Origin: an uncultured Clostridia bacterium
GTDB lineage: Bacteria > Bacillota > Clostridia > Christensenellales > CAG-314
Reading direction: 5' to 3'
Length of the DNA: 10,628 nucleotides
NCBI GenBank assembly: GCA_934281515.1
Contig: CAKQXG010000066.1
Location: forward strand, 1-10,628
Both the position numbers and the translations under genes were made by a program. Below the pieces are notes generated by a model that made no database searches, was not told the DNA's origin, and saw only the letters and a program-made list of their open reading frames with translations. Below are positions 1 through 6,149 of this stretch, piece after piece (the first letter of the stretch is position 1; every line of letters begins with the position of its first letter).

Positions 1-108
1 ATGGTGTACAATGTTTTTACAAGATAGTTTTTGGCAAAAATAAACGTACAAGAATAGACATATATTAAACGCTTACCGTCGCGACAAGATGTCGTACGTC
101 AGCGGATA

Positions 109-115
109 AAAGGAG
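109..115 (+). promoter_or_regulatory. Ribosome binding site of the CvpA-like gene
   Basis: AAAGGAG lies 6 nt before the ATG at 122 and fixes that start. Confidence 0.8.
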
Positions 116-121
116 ATTGCT

Positions 122-1432
122 ATGAACTACATTTCTATTGCAATGATGGTCTTTACGGCTTTGCCGATTGTTTGCGGTTTGCTGTTCGGACTGCTTCGCG
201 GATCAAGGTATTCGATAGCCAGATTGATTGTGGTGGCGGTGTGCCTGATTGCCGCGTTGCTGCTGCGCCAACCCGTAACGGAATGGGTGATGGGGTTGAA
301 TGTCGGTGGACAGACGATTGAACAATCCATTGTTTCGGCGATGCCCGAAGAAATGTCGGCGCTCGGCGACACCGTTGTCATCTTTGTCAAACTGTTGGCT
401 AGCGCGGTGCTGTTTGTATTGCTGTTTGGCGTTACAAGACTGCTGACCGCACTCATTTTGGGACCGATACTCAAAGCCATTGTCAACAGACGTAGCAAAG
501 GCGTACTGGGCGGCGGTTTGATAGGCTTGGTACAGGGTGTACTTGTTGCGTTGGTAATTTGTATCCCTCTAAGCGGCGTGATGACCGAAATGAACTCCGT
601 TTTGCAAAACGAATCGCTTAAAGAGATGCAGAGTACAACGGCATACGTTACTACGATTGACCGTTTTGCCGACGTTGACCCGAATGCGGGCGAAACAGAC
701 GGTGGCGGAACTGCCGACGGCGGTATGACAGACGGCGAGCAAGGCAACGAGAACACTGTCGCGGAAATCGACATTGCCGCAATGCTTGACGAGTACTCCA
801 ACAGCACGCTTGGCAAACTGTACACATCTGTTGGCGCAAAACCCTTTGAGTTGGTATCATCGATGACCGTTGACGGCAAAAAATACACGTTGCCCGGACA
901 GGTCGACGCTATCAACGGCGGCATTGACATGATATATGCTTTGCAACGTCTTGGCGAGCTTGGCGACGATATTTTAGGCGCAGGCAGCATAGCTACCGTA
1001 AATGAAGTGTTTAGCGAGCTTGACAAAGTGTGGAAGGCGTTGCCCGACGAAGCCAAGGAAACAATACAAAACGTGGTGGTTGCGCTTGTAGACAGCGCGG
1101 ACACGGGCGTTGATCTGTCGAAGGTTGACCTGACCAAGGTGGACTTTGCCAATGAAGGTAAAGTGTTTGACAACCTGCAAAGGAAGTCTACCGAACTTGC
1201 GGACAAAGACAGTGTGACGCTTGCCGACATAAAGGACGTAATCGACGAAGCTACCAAGAGCGACGTTATCCTGCCGATTATTGCGCAAGCCGCCGGCAAT
1301 GAAAGTACGGCTTTCACTCCGTCCGACGAGGCGGAAGCCGCCAACGTACGACAGTACATCGACTCGCTCGACGTATCCGCCGACCAAAAAACAATGCTTC
1401 AACGCCTTTGCGGTGTGGGAGAAAAGAATTAA
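122..1432 (+). CDS. CvpA-like polytopic membrane protein with long C-terminal extension
   Basis: The 436-residue product has four predicted membrane segments at about residues 5-24, 32-49, 84-113 and 131-152. Between the first two is a GLLRGSRYSIARL-type turn and the fourth begins GGGLIGLVQGVLVA. This short-loop, Gly-rich, RG-containing layout resembles the CvpA family (colicin V production/membrane-envelope proteins), but no diagnostic catalytic motif exists, so the family call is an inference. After the fourth helix come about 285 residues: a Gly/Thr/Asp-rich linker (about 186-210), then a mostly helical, acidic region ending in a cluster of Asp/Glu/Lys helices. CvpA proteins are usually near 160-220 residues, so the C-terminal domain is an unexplained addition. 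The ATG at 122 follows AAAGGAG at 109-115 with 6-nt spacing. A weak TTGGCA (31-36) / TAGACA (55-60) pair could be its promoter. A hairpin repeat begins 20 nt after the stop. Confidence 0.6.
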   Translation: MNYISIAMMVFTALPIVCGLLFGLLRGSRYSIARLIVVAVCLIAALLLRQPVTEWVMGLNVGGQTIEQSIVSAMPEEMSALGDTVVIFVKLLASAVLFVLLFGVTRLLTALILGPILKAIVNRRSKGVLGGGLIGLVQGVLVALVICIPLSGVMTEMNSVLQNESLKEMQSTTAYVTTIDRFADVDPNAGETDGGGTADGGMTDGEQGNENTVAEIDIAAMLDEYSNSTLGKLYTSVGAKPFELVSSMTVDGKKYTLPGQVDAINGGIDMIYALQRLGELGDDILGAGSIATVNEVFSELDKVWKALPDEAKETIQNVVVALVDSADTGVDLSKVDLTKVDFANEGKVFDNLQRKSTELADKDSVTLADIKDVIDEATKSDVILPIIAQAAGNESTAFTPSDEAEAANVRQYIDSLDVSADQKTMLQRLCGVGEKN

Positions 1433-1452
1433 GTTTTTTAGTAAGTATAGTA

Positions 1453-1498
1453 TATGGGGAAAGGGAAACTTGTTGAAACAAGTTTCCCTTTCCCCATA
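1453..1498. repeat. Perfect 22-bp-arm hairpin (head of repeat copy A)
   Basis: Arms 1453-1474 and 1477-1498 are exact reverse complements with only the dinucleotide GA between them. It starts 20 nt after the stop codon of the CvpA-like gene. It has no following T-run, so it is not a textbook intrinsic terminator, although an RNA hairpin this strong could still stop transcription or protect the 3' end of the message. Confidence 0.9.
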
Positions 1499-1523
1499 CC
1501 CCTATCCTTTCAAAAACTTTGTC
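1453..1523 (-). repeat. Dispersed hairpin repeat, copy A (reverse orientation)
   Basis: Read on the minus strand this begins GACAAAGTTTTTGAAAGG, continues through a G-rich stretch and ends in the long inverted repeat at 1453-1498. The same order (AAAGTTTTTGAAAGG, G-rich stretch, then an arm-2nt-arm hairpin) is seen in copy C at 2965-3060 and more loosely at 8923-8994. Confidence 0.75.
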
Positions 1524-1668
1524 GATAAGGCAAGTATATACGCCACATTAGGTGGTCGAATGGCACTTTTAATGAAACGAAATAAACTAGCAAACGCCGT
1601 AGATTGCGGTAGATTGTGGCAACAGGGCGACACACAGCATGTTGTCAAGTGATGTAGATATTTACAAG

Positions 1669-1717
1669 GAACCTTTCCGGGGGATCCCTCGACTGCGCTC
1701 GGGATGACAAAGAAAAA
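1669..1717. repeat. Second dispersed intergenic repeat type (CTCGACTGCGCTCGGGATGAC)
   Basis: The core CTCGACTGCGCTCGGGATGA, preceded by GGGGGATCC and followed by CAAAGAAAAAG, matches from memory an intergenic sequence found in many unrelated gut bacterial genomes, often mis-annotated as short ORFs (its reverse strand reads VIPSAVEGSPG). Only one copy is present in this window. The repeat status rests on that recollection and not on a second copy here. Otherwise the stretch 1524-1805 shows no gene or RNA that I can support. Confidence 0.5.
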
Positions 1718-1805
1718 GAATGTCAAGCACAAGGTTTACTTTTACTGCCCTAGTGCGTCCACGTCAGGTGGTAGCCGCAGGATGCCGCAATATACGGCGT
1801 TTGCT

Positions 1806-2210
1806 CTATTTTATGTACCAGTCGTACCATTTGTACAACTTCCCCTTCACCTCGGCGTCGGCTACGTTTTCCACAGGACGGAAAAACTCTCTGCACTCTC
1901 TGTTTGGCGTACCCAGGTTGTATCCTTCGTCGTTGACAAGCGGTTTGTCGGCTTGGTCGGTATTTGCATTGCCCAGCAATTTGCTTGCAAGGCTCATCAC
2001 TGCAGGGTTTCCCACAAGGTCAAGTACCGCGCTCGTTTTCTGTTCGGCGGTGGTCGTCTTGTCGCTCAACTTGCCTATGTCGGCAAGTAGGTTGCGGCTA
2101 TCCTCTGACAACAATTGTGCGAAAGGCAATCCGTCTTTTTGCTTGGCGTTGTCACTGCCGCACAACAACTGCCATGCCAGCAACGCTAGTGCAATGCCTG
2201 ACAAATTCAT
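1806..2210 (-). CDS. Small hypothetical protein with N-terminal hydrophobic helix
   Basis: I do not recognise this 134-residue product. Residues 3-17 (LSGIALALLAWQLLC) form one hydrophobic segment, too short and lacking a proper lipobox (QLLC), so it could be a membrane anchor or an amphipathic helix. Residues 30-82 look helical, and the C-terminus is aromatic and charged (KLYKWYDWYIK). The reading frame stays open upstream to 2423, but the ATG at 2210 is preferred because GGAGG sits at 2222-2218 with 7-nt spacing. The upstream extension would also run across the divergent gene. It is divergent from the gene at 2297, with an 86-bp gap holding a palindromic dual promoter. Confidence 0.7.
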   Translation of the reverse strand: MNLSGIALALLAWQLLCGSDNAKQKDGLPFAQLLSEDSRNLLADIGKLSDKTTTAEQKTSAVLDLVGNPAVMSLASKLLGNANTDQADKPLVNDEGYNLGTPNRECREFFRPVENVADAEVKGKLYKWYDWYIK

Positions 2211-2240
2211 CTCGCCGCCTCCTTTTTTTGTAATCATTGT

Positions 2241-2260
2241 ATTATATGCCGACATATAAT
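2241..2260. promoter_or_regulatory. Palindromic divergent promoter core with opposed TATAAT boxes
   Basis: ATTATATG and CATATAAT (8-bp perfect arms) flank CCGA. The right arm gives a TATAAT on the plus strand at 2255-2260, and the left arm gives a TATAAT on the minus strand at 2246-2241. Predicted start points fall about 30 nt before the ATG at 2297 and about 24 nt before the ATG at 2210, each leaving room for its Shine-Dalgarno. No convincing -35 box is found at 16-18 bp on either strand, so an activator may be needed. The palindrome could also be a dimeric-regulator site. Promoter function is inferred. Confidence 0.5.
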
Positions 2261-2296
2261 GAATAGTGACCGAAACAATCAAGGAGCATATCGACA

Positions 2297-2686
2297 ATGG
2301 CACAATCCAACGACCCCAGAAACATATTTGTAGACAACCGTCAAGGTTACGAGCAATCCGAGCAAGGCGCAAACAAGTCGACAGACAGCACAACGGCAGC
2401 TCATGACAACGGCGCAAGCGCAACAGGCAATGGGACCGACGGACAAACGGCGGGTACCGACTACGACAGTCGTGTTGCTGAAATGAAGCGGCTTGCCACC
2501 AAATACCAACGCGAAGGCGAAGGTCAACTGGTACGCGACATAATCAACAACGTAATCGAGCAAAAGGCGGCAGGGCGTTTGAGCAACGAGCAACTGGTGC
2601 AATTCGCCAATCGTGTAAGTCCGTTGCTTAACGCCGAGCAGAAACAACGTCTGGGCGAACTCTTGCAACAATTGCTAAAATTGTAA
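2297..2686 (+). CDS. Small hypothetical protein, disordered N-terminus and helical C-terminus
   Basis: I do not recognise this 129-residue protein. Residues 1-55 are low in hydrophobicity and rich in Asn, Gln, Thr, Gly and Asp (probably disordered). Residues 56-129 form two or three amphipathic helices ending in Leu/Gln-rich NAEQKQRLGELLQQLLKL, suited to a helical bundle or coiled-coil contact. No signal peptide or membrane segment is visible. AAGGAG at 2281-2286, 10 nt before the ATG, supports the start. The gene is divergent from 1806-2210, and both products are small with helical regions, so they may form a functional pair, but this is inference. A hairpin terminator follows 27 nt after the stop. 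Confidence 0.75.
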   Translation: MAQSNDPRNIFVDNRQGYEQSEQGANKSTDSTTAAHDNGASATGNGTDGQTAGTDYDSRVAEMKRLATKYQREGEGQLVRDIINNVIEQKAAGRLSNEQLVQFANRVSPLLNAEQKQRLGELLQQLLKL

Positions 2687-2713
2687 CAAACCATAACGAA
2701 ATATCGTATTTTG

Positions 2714-2746
2714 TAGAGTACTATGTCAAGCATAGTACTCTATTTT
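2714..2746 (+). terminator. Rho-independent terminator after the 129-residue gene
   Basis: A perfect 12-bp stem (TAGAGTACTATG at 2714-2725 pairing with CATAGTACTCTA at 2731-2742) with loop TCAAG is followed by TTTT. The stem is only moderately GC-rich and the T-run is short, so efficiency is uncertain. Confidence 0.65.
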
Positions 2747-2787
2747 GTCGAAAATCGGGGATGTTTTTGATTGTTTGTACGCATTAT

Positions 2788-2856
2788 TTGCCCATCTAAC
2801 GATTACTAACCAAAGTTTTTGAAAGGATTGAGGCGTTGGGAAAGGGAGATTTTTTA
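2788..2856 (+). repeat. Dispersed hairpin repeat, copy B (truncated, lacks right arm)
   Basis: TTGCCC, then CAAAGTTTTTGAAAGGATTG (2811-2830), a G-rich run and GGGAAAGGGAGATTTTTT align with copy C at 2965-3060. The sequence then diverges where the second hairpin arm should be. The shared TTGCCC..CTA lead-in indicates that homology extends about 20 nt upstream of the AAAGTTTTTG core. Confidence 0.65.
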
Positions 2857-2964
2857 TTCGTTGAATTGACTCATTGCAGTGGTCGGGTCGAACGCACTTG
2901 ATAATAGCCGCAGAAAAAATGGTGTATATCGTTATTATTCTAATTGCCAAACTTGTTTGAATAG
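2857..2964. other. Intergenic stretch with nothing identifiable
   Basis: Between repeat copies B and C there is no plausible Shine-Dalgarno-linked ORF, RNA gene or strong hairpin. The short minus-strand reading frame crossing it (2726-2980) is partly made of repeat sequence. Confidence 0.5.
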
Positions 2965-3060
2965 TTGCCCTCCTACCCAAATATTACTCAAAAGTTTTTG
3001 AAAGGGTTGGGGTGTGGGGGAGGGGAAACTTTTTCCAAAAAGTTTCCCCTTCCCCACAAA
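2965..3060 (+). repeat. Dispersed hairpin repeat, copy C (most complete)
   Basis: The order is TTGCCC lead-in, CAAAAGTTTTTGAAAGGGTT (2990-3009), a G-rich stretch, then an inverted repeat with 22-nt arms (3013-3034 and 3037-3058) around CC. The arms pair fully if one G.T wobble is allowed. The hairpin lies 27 nt beyond the stop codon of the cysteine desulfurase gene, so transcripts of that gene meet it first. No T-run follows on the minus strand. Confidence 0.8.
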
Positions 3061-3085
3061 TCTCATCATACAAATTATCAAATAA

Positions 3086-4216
3086 TCAAACGCCTTTTCT
3101 TGCCAGGTAATCTACGGCATACAACAGTTGGTAGCAATCCTGCTTGGTTGTTTGGCAGGATACCGACGCGCGAACAACGCCGGTTTCAAATGTGCCCAGA
3201 CATCTGTGCATAAGCGGTGCGCATTGCAGTCCGCCACGTACGGCAATGTCAAACTTGCTGTCAAGTACGTCGGCAACGGCGTTGCTGTCCAATGCGGATA
3301 TGTTGAATGACACAATGCCGCACTCGTTGGGCGCGCTGTACAGTTTGACCGACGGTATCTGCGACAGGTTGTCCAGTAGCAGTTGTTGCGTTTCTCGCAT
3401 GCGGAGTGCGTTTGCCTGTCGGTTGGCAAGGTACCAATCTATGCCTGCGCCCATGGCAAGGATAGCTGGACAGGGCAATGTGCCTGCTTCCAGTCCGTCG
3501 GGTATGTCTGTCGGTTGTTTTGTCAGGTGGCTGTCCGTACCCGTTCCGCCAAACATGGTCGGTCGCGGTGTAACCCGACTACTGCAACACACCACTCCTG
3601 CACCCTGCATGGCGTGCAACCCTTTGTGTGCGCCAAACGCCACAAGGTCGATGTTGTCCCTGCGCATGTCTATGTCTGTGTAGCCCACGCTTTGGGCGCA
3701 GTCCACCGCAAACAACAGGTTGCGGCTTCGGCAAAATGCGCCTATGTCGGTCAGGCGTTGCGTATGCCCCGTCACATTGGACGTACCGCACACGCACACA
3801 AGATAGGTGTCGGGGCGTACAAGTCGTGCAATTTGCTCCGTAAGTATGTCGCCGTTTTCGTCGGGGCGTACGTAGTCGACGTCGCAAATGCCTTTGCTTG
3901 CAATGGCGTCAAGGGTGCGCAACACCGAGTTGTGTTCCGTAGCCGTGGCGATGATGTGTCCGCGCCGCACCGTCCCTACAAGCGCAAGATTCAGCGCGGC
4001 AGTGCAACCGGATGTAAACACAACTCTGCCCTCGTCGCAATTGACAAGTCCTGCTACCTTGCGCCGCACATTGGCAATGCGTTGTTGCAGTTGTATGCAG
4101 GCTTTACTTCCGCTACGGTTTGGATTGTAGGGTAGCGTTGTCAAGGCTTCGTTTACGGCGGCAATTACCTCGGGCGGTTTGTATTGGGTTGTGGCGGCAT
4201 TATCAAGATAAATCAT
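3086..4216 (-). CDS. Cysteine desulfurase family protein (class V aminotransferase, TIGR01977-like)
   Basis: The 376-residue protein is a PLP-dependent fold-type I enzyme expected to remove sulfur (or selenium) from cysteine or selenocysteine and hold it as a persulfide. It starts with the family's MIYLDNAATT. It has the PLP-stacking histidine in TEHNS (His95), SNVTG (Asn147), Asp172 and Gln175 in AVDCAQS, the Schiff-base lysine in GAHKG (Lys198), and an EAGT segment (243-246). The active-site cysteine lies in RGGLQCAPLMH (Cys332). That RGG-hydrophobic-x-C-A-P-L-x-H motif is typical of the TIGR01977 subgroup rather than IscS/NifS or SufS. Length is normal and no key residue is missing. GGAG lies 6 nt before the ATG at 4216. 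The gene is divergent from a DUF3343 gene, a recurrent partner in Clostridia, which suggests a role in selenium/sulfur trafficking rather than bulk Fe-S assembly (inference). Confidence 0.92.
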   Translation of the reverse strand: MIYLDNAATTQYKPPEVIAAVNEALTTLPYNPNRSGSKACIQLQQRIANVRRKVAGLVNCDEGRVVFTSGCTAALNLALVGTVRRGHIIATATEHNSVLRTLDAIASKGICDVDYVRPDENGDILTEQIARLVRPDTYLVCVCGTSNVTGHTQRLTDIGAFCRSRNLLFAVDCAQSVGYTDIDMRRDNIDLVAFGAHKGLHAMQGAGVVCCSSRVTPRPTMFGGTGTDSHLTKQPTDIPDGLEAGTLPCPAILAMGAGIDWYLANRQANALRMRETQQLLLDNLSQIPSVKLYSAPNECGIVSFNISALDSNAVADVLDSKFDIAVRGGLQCAPLMHRCLGTFETGVVRASVSCQTTKQDCYQLLYAVDYLARKGV

Positions 4217-4288
4217 GTTTTTCTCCGCGTGGTATGCGTATTTTGCAAAACTAACACAGTACCCCGATCAAACAATGTCGTAACCGTG

Positions 4289-4317
4289 ACTATATCACAA
4301 ACTAACGTTGGCGACAG
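4289..4317 (-). promoter_or_regulatory. Candidate extended -10 promoter for the cysteine desulfurase gene
   Basis: On the minus strand, TGATATAGT (an extended -10; TATAGT at 4294-4289) lies 17 bp from CTGTCG (4317-4312), a weak -35. The leader would be about 65 nt. It is predicted only from consensus matching. Confidence 0.4.
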
Positions 4318-4467
4318 TCGTTTGAGGGTACAAATTTCGCTCTGCAAGCATACTATATTCTATGGGCGAGATGCGCCCGTATGCCACATAAACGCCCATC
4401 GACGGTACGTCACGTAAGCAATGCCAAACAAGCCTTGACCCATTGCCATACATACAAGGAGAAAAAA

Positions 4468-4719
4468 ATGGAATACGTAATTGCAGTATATCGTTCGCGC
4501 AACGTATCCATGCGCGTGTACAATTATCTGATTGGGCAAGGAGTTGTGTGTGCGCTTGTCAGTACGCCGCGTGCCGCCAACGTTGGGTGCGGACTGTCCG
4601 TCAAAATGCGCCCCGACGACTACCGCACATACGCAGGCAGACTGTCCACGGCGGAAACTTTCGTCGGATTCTTTTTGCTACGTCAAGGCTATGGCGGCAC
4701 TAGCGTTGTGCGGCTGTGA
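4468..4719 (+). CDS. DUF3343 (putative Se/S carrier-like) protein
   Basis: The 83-residue product has the DUF3343 (Pfam Se_S_carrier) pattern: N-terminal EYVIAVYRSR beta strand and turn, a helix, GVVCALVSTPR, then the family hallmark cysteine in NVGCGLSVK (Cys41), and a final FVGFFLL strand. The family is thought to carry sulfur or selenium on that cysteine and is commonly found beside cysteine desulfurase, YedF-like and SelD genes; here the divergent neighbour is the cysteine desulfurase at 3086-4216. The frame is open from 4381, but the ATG at 4468 is chosen because AAGGAG (4456-4461) precedes it by 6 nt and the family starts there. The tail after FFLL (RQGYGGTSVVRL) is slightly longer than I expect. 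A terminator follows. Confidence 0.87.
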   Translation: MEYVIAVYRSRNVSMRVYNYLIGQGVVCALVSTPRAANVGCGLSVKMRPDDYRTYAGRLSTAETFVGFFLLRQGYGGTSVVRL

Positions 4720-4757
4720 GTGCCTTGTCTACATGCTTTTGTTAATGTGGTCGTCTA

Positions 4758-4800
4758 AAAAATATCCCCGAAAGACGCTTTGTCCGTCGGGGATATTTTT
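4758..4800. terminator. Bidirectional intrinsic terminator between convergent genes
   Basis: AAAAATATCCCCGA (4758-4771) and TCGGGGATATTTTT (4787-4800) form a perfect 14-bp stem around a 15-nt loop. A-run/T-run ends make it work on both strands. It sits between the stop of the DUF3343 gene (4719) and the stop of the DUF2357 gene (4812), so it plausibly ends both transcripts. Confidence 0.85.
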
Positions 4801-4811
4801 ATTGTTTGTTT

Positions 4812-6149
4812 TTACACTTTGTCTTTTACGTAAAAATGATTGATCCACACCGTGTCTTTCTTCAAAAAAGTGTATTGTGCGCCACAGTCGGCACAGGTTA
4901 CTTTTTTGCCTATCGTTTCCACGGCATTGCTACCGCAAACCATGCACAACTTATCGTAGATGCCTTCTTCCACGGGCAACACAAGAACCACACAACGTAG
5001 CAATGTCTCCAGGTTGACAAGCGTTTGCGCATTGTCGGGCATCACGCACGCAATGTCGTCGCTGTACTCGGTGGGGAACAACGTTACAGTGTAGTCCGCG
5101 TTGCGGTCAATCGGCTCTTCGGGAAAGACGCGCACGTTTATCGTGGTGGTAGTGGTCTCGTGCGTTTGCTTGCAGTAGATTACCACCGCCATTTGGTTGT
5201 CGTCTATCGTCAGGCGTATGCGGAAGTAGTTGTTTTCCAATTGCGCCCCTGCGGACAAAAATGCGTTGTCGGCGTAGCGTATTTCACAGTCCTTTGCCAG
5301 TATGTAACCAAGCTTGCGCGTAAACACGTAGCAGGAGTACAGATACACGTATGCGCAGTATGCGGCGCGTATGCCCTCGTCGCGAAGTTCGCCCGTGCGG
5401 CCGTCGGCACTCTTCAAAAAAGCCCACAGTTTCATCAACGCGTTGTAGTCTGCGTTGTGTACCAACAGGTTGGTCGGTTGCGGATCGACGTCGGTAAAGG
5501 GCGGCAACTTTGACATTATTTTGTAAAAAGCGGTAGTGCGCAGTTGGTTGAGTTTGGCACGCAGGTAAAACAACCGCTTGTAGTCCACAAAACATTGCGA
5601 ATCGCTCTCCAAAAACATTTTTGGGTCAATCATGCGCACAAGGTCAAGTTTGCTCAGTGCGCGCGCATTGGTGTGCGCCTCATACATGTTGCGTATGCCG
5701 CCTCGTGCGTCCGACATCGGCTTTGCCAAAAAAGCCACGGTGCGGTCGATAAGAGCTTTTACAAAGCGATTTTCGTAGGTATTGTATTCGTCGTCCGCCG
5801 TCCGCGCGTAAACCTGTTCGGGACGGTAGCCGTCGGTGGGGTGCTTTTTCCACAGTCGGCTGTCGGCAATGGTTTGGCGTATGCCTTCGGGACTCATTGC
5901 GCCTGCCTGTTCCATGCGGACGGTGTCCGACTGCGATTTTAGCACTATGTACGGGTTGTTGACAACGGTCGTCAGACTGCCCATCACGTTGGACACTTTG
6001 TCGATAATGGCGGAGTAGTCCAGCTCGTCCGAAGCGGGAAACTCAAACCTGAATTTGCCTGCGGCGGTGCCGTTTATCACCTGCGATGCCCTTTGCGGCG
6101 CAGCTTGTACCAGTTGTTTGTGAAATTGTTCCAGCGAAGCAAGTGACAT
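4812..6149 (-). CDS. DUF2357-type partner of McrB-like ATPase with C-terminal zinc ribbon
   Basis: The 445-residue protein carries the DUF2357 hallmark around residues 113-134, with key stretch EYNTYENRFVKALI. Two further McrC/DUF2357-like helical stretches follow: KRLFYLRAKLNQL (191-203) and NADYNALMKLWAFLK (232-246). DUF2357 proteins are partners of McrB-type AAA+ ATPases and often end in a PD-(D/E)XK nuclease. Here residues 303-345 look like beta strands (YFRIRLTIDD, AVVIYCK) but I cannot assign a clear D...ExK triad. The C-terminus has a CxxC-13-CxxC zinc ribbon (Cys402, 405, 419, 422). The ATG overlaps the ATPase stop codon by one nucleotide (TGATG), so translation is probably coupled. 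It likely acts as the effector or adaptor of the ATPase, but substrate and activity are unknown. The family call is from motif memory, not a profile search. Confidence 0.75.
   Translation of the reverse strand: MSLASLEQFHKQLVQAAPQRASQVINGTAAGKFRFEFPASDELDYSAIIDKVSNVMGSLTTVVNNPYIVLKSQSDTVRMEQAGAMSPEGIRQTIADSRLWKKHPTDGYRPEQVYARTADDEYNTYENRFVKALIDRTVAFLAKPMSDARGGIRNMYEAHTNARALSKLDLVRMIDPKMFLESDSQCFVDYKRLFYLRAKLNQLRTTAFYKIMSKLPPFTDVDPQPTNLLVHNADYNALMKLWAFLKSADGRTGELRDEGIRAAYCAYVYLYSCYVFTRKLGYILAKDCEIRYADNAFLSAGAQLENNYFRIRLTIDDNQMAVVIYCKQTHETTTTTINVRVFPEEPIDRNADYTVTLFPTEYSDDIACVMPDNAQTLVNLETLLRCVVLVLPVEEGIYDKLCMVCGSNAVETIGKKVTCADCGAQYTFLKKDTVWINHFYVKDKV

Noticed and set aside
82..94. CGACA-AGA-TGTCG small inverted repeat before the first gene
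   Set aside because: 5-bp arms are too short to distinguish from chance without comparative data.
127..1359. 410-residue minus-strand reading frame
   Set aside because: It is a shadow of the CvpA-like gene: Ser/Thr-rich composition, no ribosome binding site, and the plus-strand gene has membrane helices and a good Shine-Dalgarno.
1502..1732. 76-residue minus-strand reading frame containing VIPSAVEGSPG
   Set aside because: It is translated from repeat DNA of two kinds and is a well-known type of spurious ORF.
2726..2980. 84-residue minus-strand reading frame
   Set aside because: It crosses a terminator and repeat copy B and lacks a ribosome binding site.
2965..3213. 82-residue plus-strand frame with GETFSKKFPLPHKS
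   Set aside because: Its first third is the hairpin repeat copy C and the rest is antisense to the cysteine desulfurase.
3383..4135. 250-residue plus-strand reading frame
   Set aside because: Antisense to the cysteine desulfurase, whose catalytic motifs are all on the other strand. The several long antisense frames in this window reflect scarcity of codons that read as stops on the opposite strand.
4364..4378. GGGCG-AGATG-CGCCC inverted repeat in the DUF3343 leader
   Set aside because: Only 5-bp arms and no associated regulator or riboswitch features. Noted, but not supported as a control element.
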